A stretch of DNA of 7,161 nucleotides, taken from contig JBFJVD010000152.1 of assembly GCA_041624375.1 (NCBI GenBank), positions 1-7,161 of the forward strand. Reading direction: 5' to 3'. Of the stretch, positions 6,169-7,161 are shown piece by piece; position 1 is the stretch's first letter; every line of letters starts with the position of its first letter. This stretch comes from JBFJVD01 sp041624375 (GTDB lineage Bacteria; Chloroflexota; Anaerolineae; Anaerolineales; E44-bin32). The notes under the pieces were generated by a model, which worked only from the letters and a program-made list of their open reading frames with translations, did no database searches and had not been told where the DNA came from. The position numbers were made by a program, and so were the translations under genes.

Positions 6169-7161
6169 ATGAACTCAAAACTGCGTATTGCACTCGCCTT
6201 CACCCTGGTCGCGGCGCTGGCCACAGCGGCTGTCGCTGCCGCCCAGGAGGGCGAGCCGGTTCCATTTTGTGAGGGCGAGAGCATCTCCGGGACCGTTGTC
6301 GCCATCGACGAGGCCAGCGGCGAGGTGACCATCGACACCGGCGATGGGCTCTGCAAGGTCTTGCTTGATGGCGAATTCCAACACCCCATCGTCGCCTTGC
6401 TGGGCGCGTTCTTTAACGACATCAGCGCCGAGGACCTGGCGGCGGCGCTCGCCAGCCTGGCGCGTGAGGTGGTCTGCGATCCCGACACCGGGGACTGCGC
6501 TTTTGCAGGGGAAGGGGAAGGGGGCGAAAGCGCGACCGTTGTGGCGGTCACGGACAACGGCGACGGAACCTTCACGATCGAGCTCCTCATCGTGGATGAG
6601 GAAGGCGGCGAGGAAACACTCTTCATCACCACCGACGACGCTGATCTGGCGGCGGAATTTCAGGCGGCCCTTGAATCCTTGATGATCGAATGGAACTTGA
6701 AAAGCGATGACGAGGGCAACGTTTTCGTAGAAAGCGCCGGCGACCGCATCGCCGAGCTGCACGATGAAGGCCTGGGCTTTGGCGTCATCGTCAAGCTGTA
6801 TGCGATCGCCGCCGAGTCGCAGGAAGCCTGTGCCGCCGAGCCGCCCGCAGATCCAGAGCCCGAAGGCGAGGGCGAAGAGAACGGCGAGGAGACCACTTGC
6901 GGCGTCACGGTGGACGAGCTCGTCGAGGCCTTCCAGAACGGCATGGGGATGGGTCAGCTGTTCAAGGAATACGGCAAACCCGCCCTGCTCGGTGTCGGCC
7001 ACGTGCGCAAGGCCTCCCTGGGTGAGGGCGAGAAACCCGGCAACGGGAACGGTAACGGCAATGGCAACGGCAACGGGAACAAAGGCATCTGCAATGCCCG
7101 GGCACGCGGCGGAAACGCCAACGCCCACGGCCATGGCGATGTAGACTGTCCCGGGGACGAA
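6169..7161 (+). CDS. Secreted, internally duplicated acidic protein with Gly-Asn tract (3' end outside window)
   Basis: ATG at 6169 follows GGAGG (6153-6157) by 11 nt, and the frame stays open for 331 codons to the right edge, so the protein is incomplete. A signal peptide is clear (MNSKLRIALA followed by an Ala-rich core), with cleavage likely after AVAAA at residue 25. A beta-type module (GTVVAIDEASGEVTIDTGDG, 41-60) with a following helix (DLAAALASL, 89-97) recurs as ATVVAVTDNGDGTFTIELL (122-140) with DLAAEFQAALESL (159-171). The first part resembles DUF5666-like beta domains, though weakly. A second repeated motif is GLGFGVIVKLY (201-211) and GMGMGQLFKEY (258-268). Eight Cys (34, 62, 103, 110, 221, 244, 308, 327) suggest disulfides. 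Acidic linkers and seven Gly-Asn units (291-304) follow. Function is unknown; the style is common in secreted proteins of Anaerolineae. A long open frame on the other strand over the same DNA is a shadow. Confidence 0.85.
   Translation, partial: MNSKLRIALAFTLVAALATAAVAAAQEGEPVPFCEGESISGTVVAIDEASGEVTIDTGDGLCKVLLDGEFQHPIVALLGAFFNDISAEDLAAALASLAREVVCDPDTGDCAFAGEGEGGESATVVAVTDNGDGTFTIELLIVDEEGGEETLFITTDDADLAAEFQAALESLMIEWNLKSDDEGNVFVESAGDRIAELHDEGLGFGVIVKLYAIAAESQEACAAEPPADPEPEGEGEENGEETTCGVTVDELVEAFQNGMGMGQLFKEYGKPALLGVGHVRKASLGEGEKPGNGNGNGNGNGNGNKGICNARARGGNANAHGHGDVDCPGDE
7039..7080 (+). repeat. Hexanucleotide tandem repeat coding Gly-Asn x7
   Basis: Seven consecutive units of the form GGN-AAY (GGCAAC, GGGAAC, GGTAAC, GGCAAT, GGCAAC, GGCAAC, GGGAAC) encode residues 291-304 of the secreted protein. 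The third positions vary between units, which suggests selection on the peptide or an old tract rather than a recent slippage event. Changes in copy number would keep the reading frame. Confidence 0.9.

Noticed and set aside
6175..7134. A 319-codon open frame on the minus strand opposite the secreted protein gene
   Set aside because: The plus strand has a strong RBS, a clean signal peptide, internal repeats and an acidic secreted composition. The minus frame is its antisense shadow, open because of high GC and codon bias.
1..7161. CRISPR arrays, tRNA or rRNA genes, insertion sequences, riboswitches, defence or toxin-antitoxin modules
   Set aside because: No spaced direct repeats, cloverleaf-like segments, transposase motifs or paired toxin/antitoxin frames were seen on either strand.

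Overview
This is a high-GC (estimated by eye at a little over 60 %) bacterial chromosomal window. I see no mobile element, tRNA, rRNA or CRISPR array. It holds eight genes, two of them cut by the window edges. The style points tentatively to a Chloroflexota (Anaerolineae-like) bacterium: a DUF1800/DUF1501 pair, lipoproteins with short leaders, a secreted acidic protein with a Gly-Asn tract, and many GTG/TTG starts. This assignment rests on protein style rather than a marker gene; planctomycetes, myxobacteria or proteobacteria are not excluded.

Layout. 1-155 (+) is the C-terminal end of a DUF1800 protein. It is followed 9 bp later by a complete Tat-exported DUF1501 protein (165-1448, +), so the two form an operon. 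Converging on it is an unrecognised 232-residue soluble protein (1459-2157, -). Divergent from that is a 57-residue glycine-zipper membrane protein (2285-2458, +), whose GTG start is supported by a good promoter and RBS just upstream. It converges on a LpqC/PHB-depolymerase-like esterase with a lipoprotein-type leader (2478-3359, -). Only 42 bp from the esterase start, a divergent gene (3402-3905, +) encodes a LIM-like half zinc finger fused to a glycine-rich membrane region. A hairpin at 3914-3935 separates that gene from lipA, lipoyl synthase (3966-4940, -). Upstream of lipA on the same strand is an unrecognised two-domain lipoprotein (5027-5968, -). Across a 200-bp divergent region, a secreted, internally duplicated, cysteine-containing protein (6169 to beyond 7161, +) runs off the window with no stop.

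How they work together. Only the DUF1800/DUF1501 pair is a clear functional unit. lipA is a housekeeping gene of cofactor synthesis. The rest is mainly cell-envelope or secreted material: two lipoproteins, two glycine-rich membrane proteins and one secreted protein. They lie in alternating orientations, which argues against one large operon. The least explained items are the zinc-finger/membrane fusion and the secreted duplicated protein. I found no convincing new multi-gene system.
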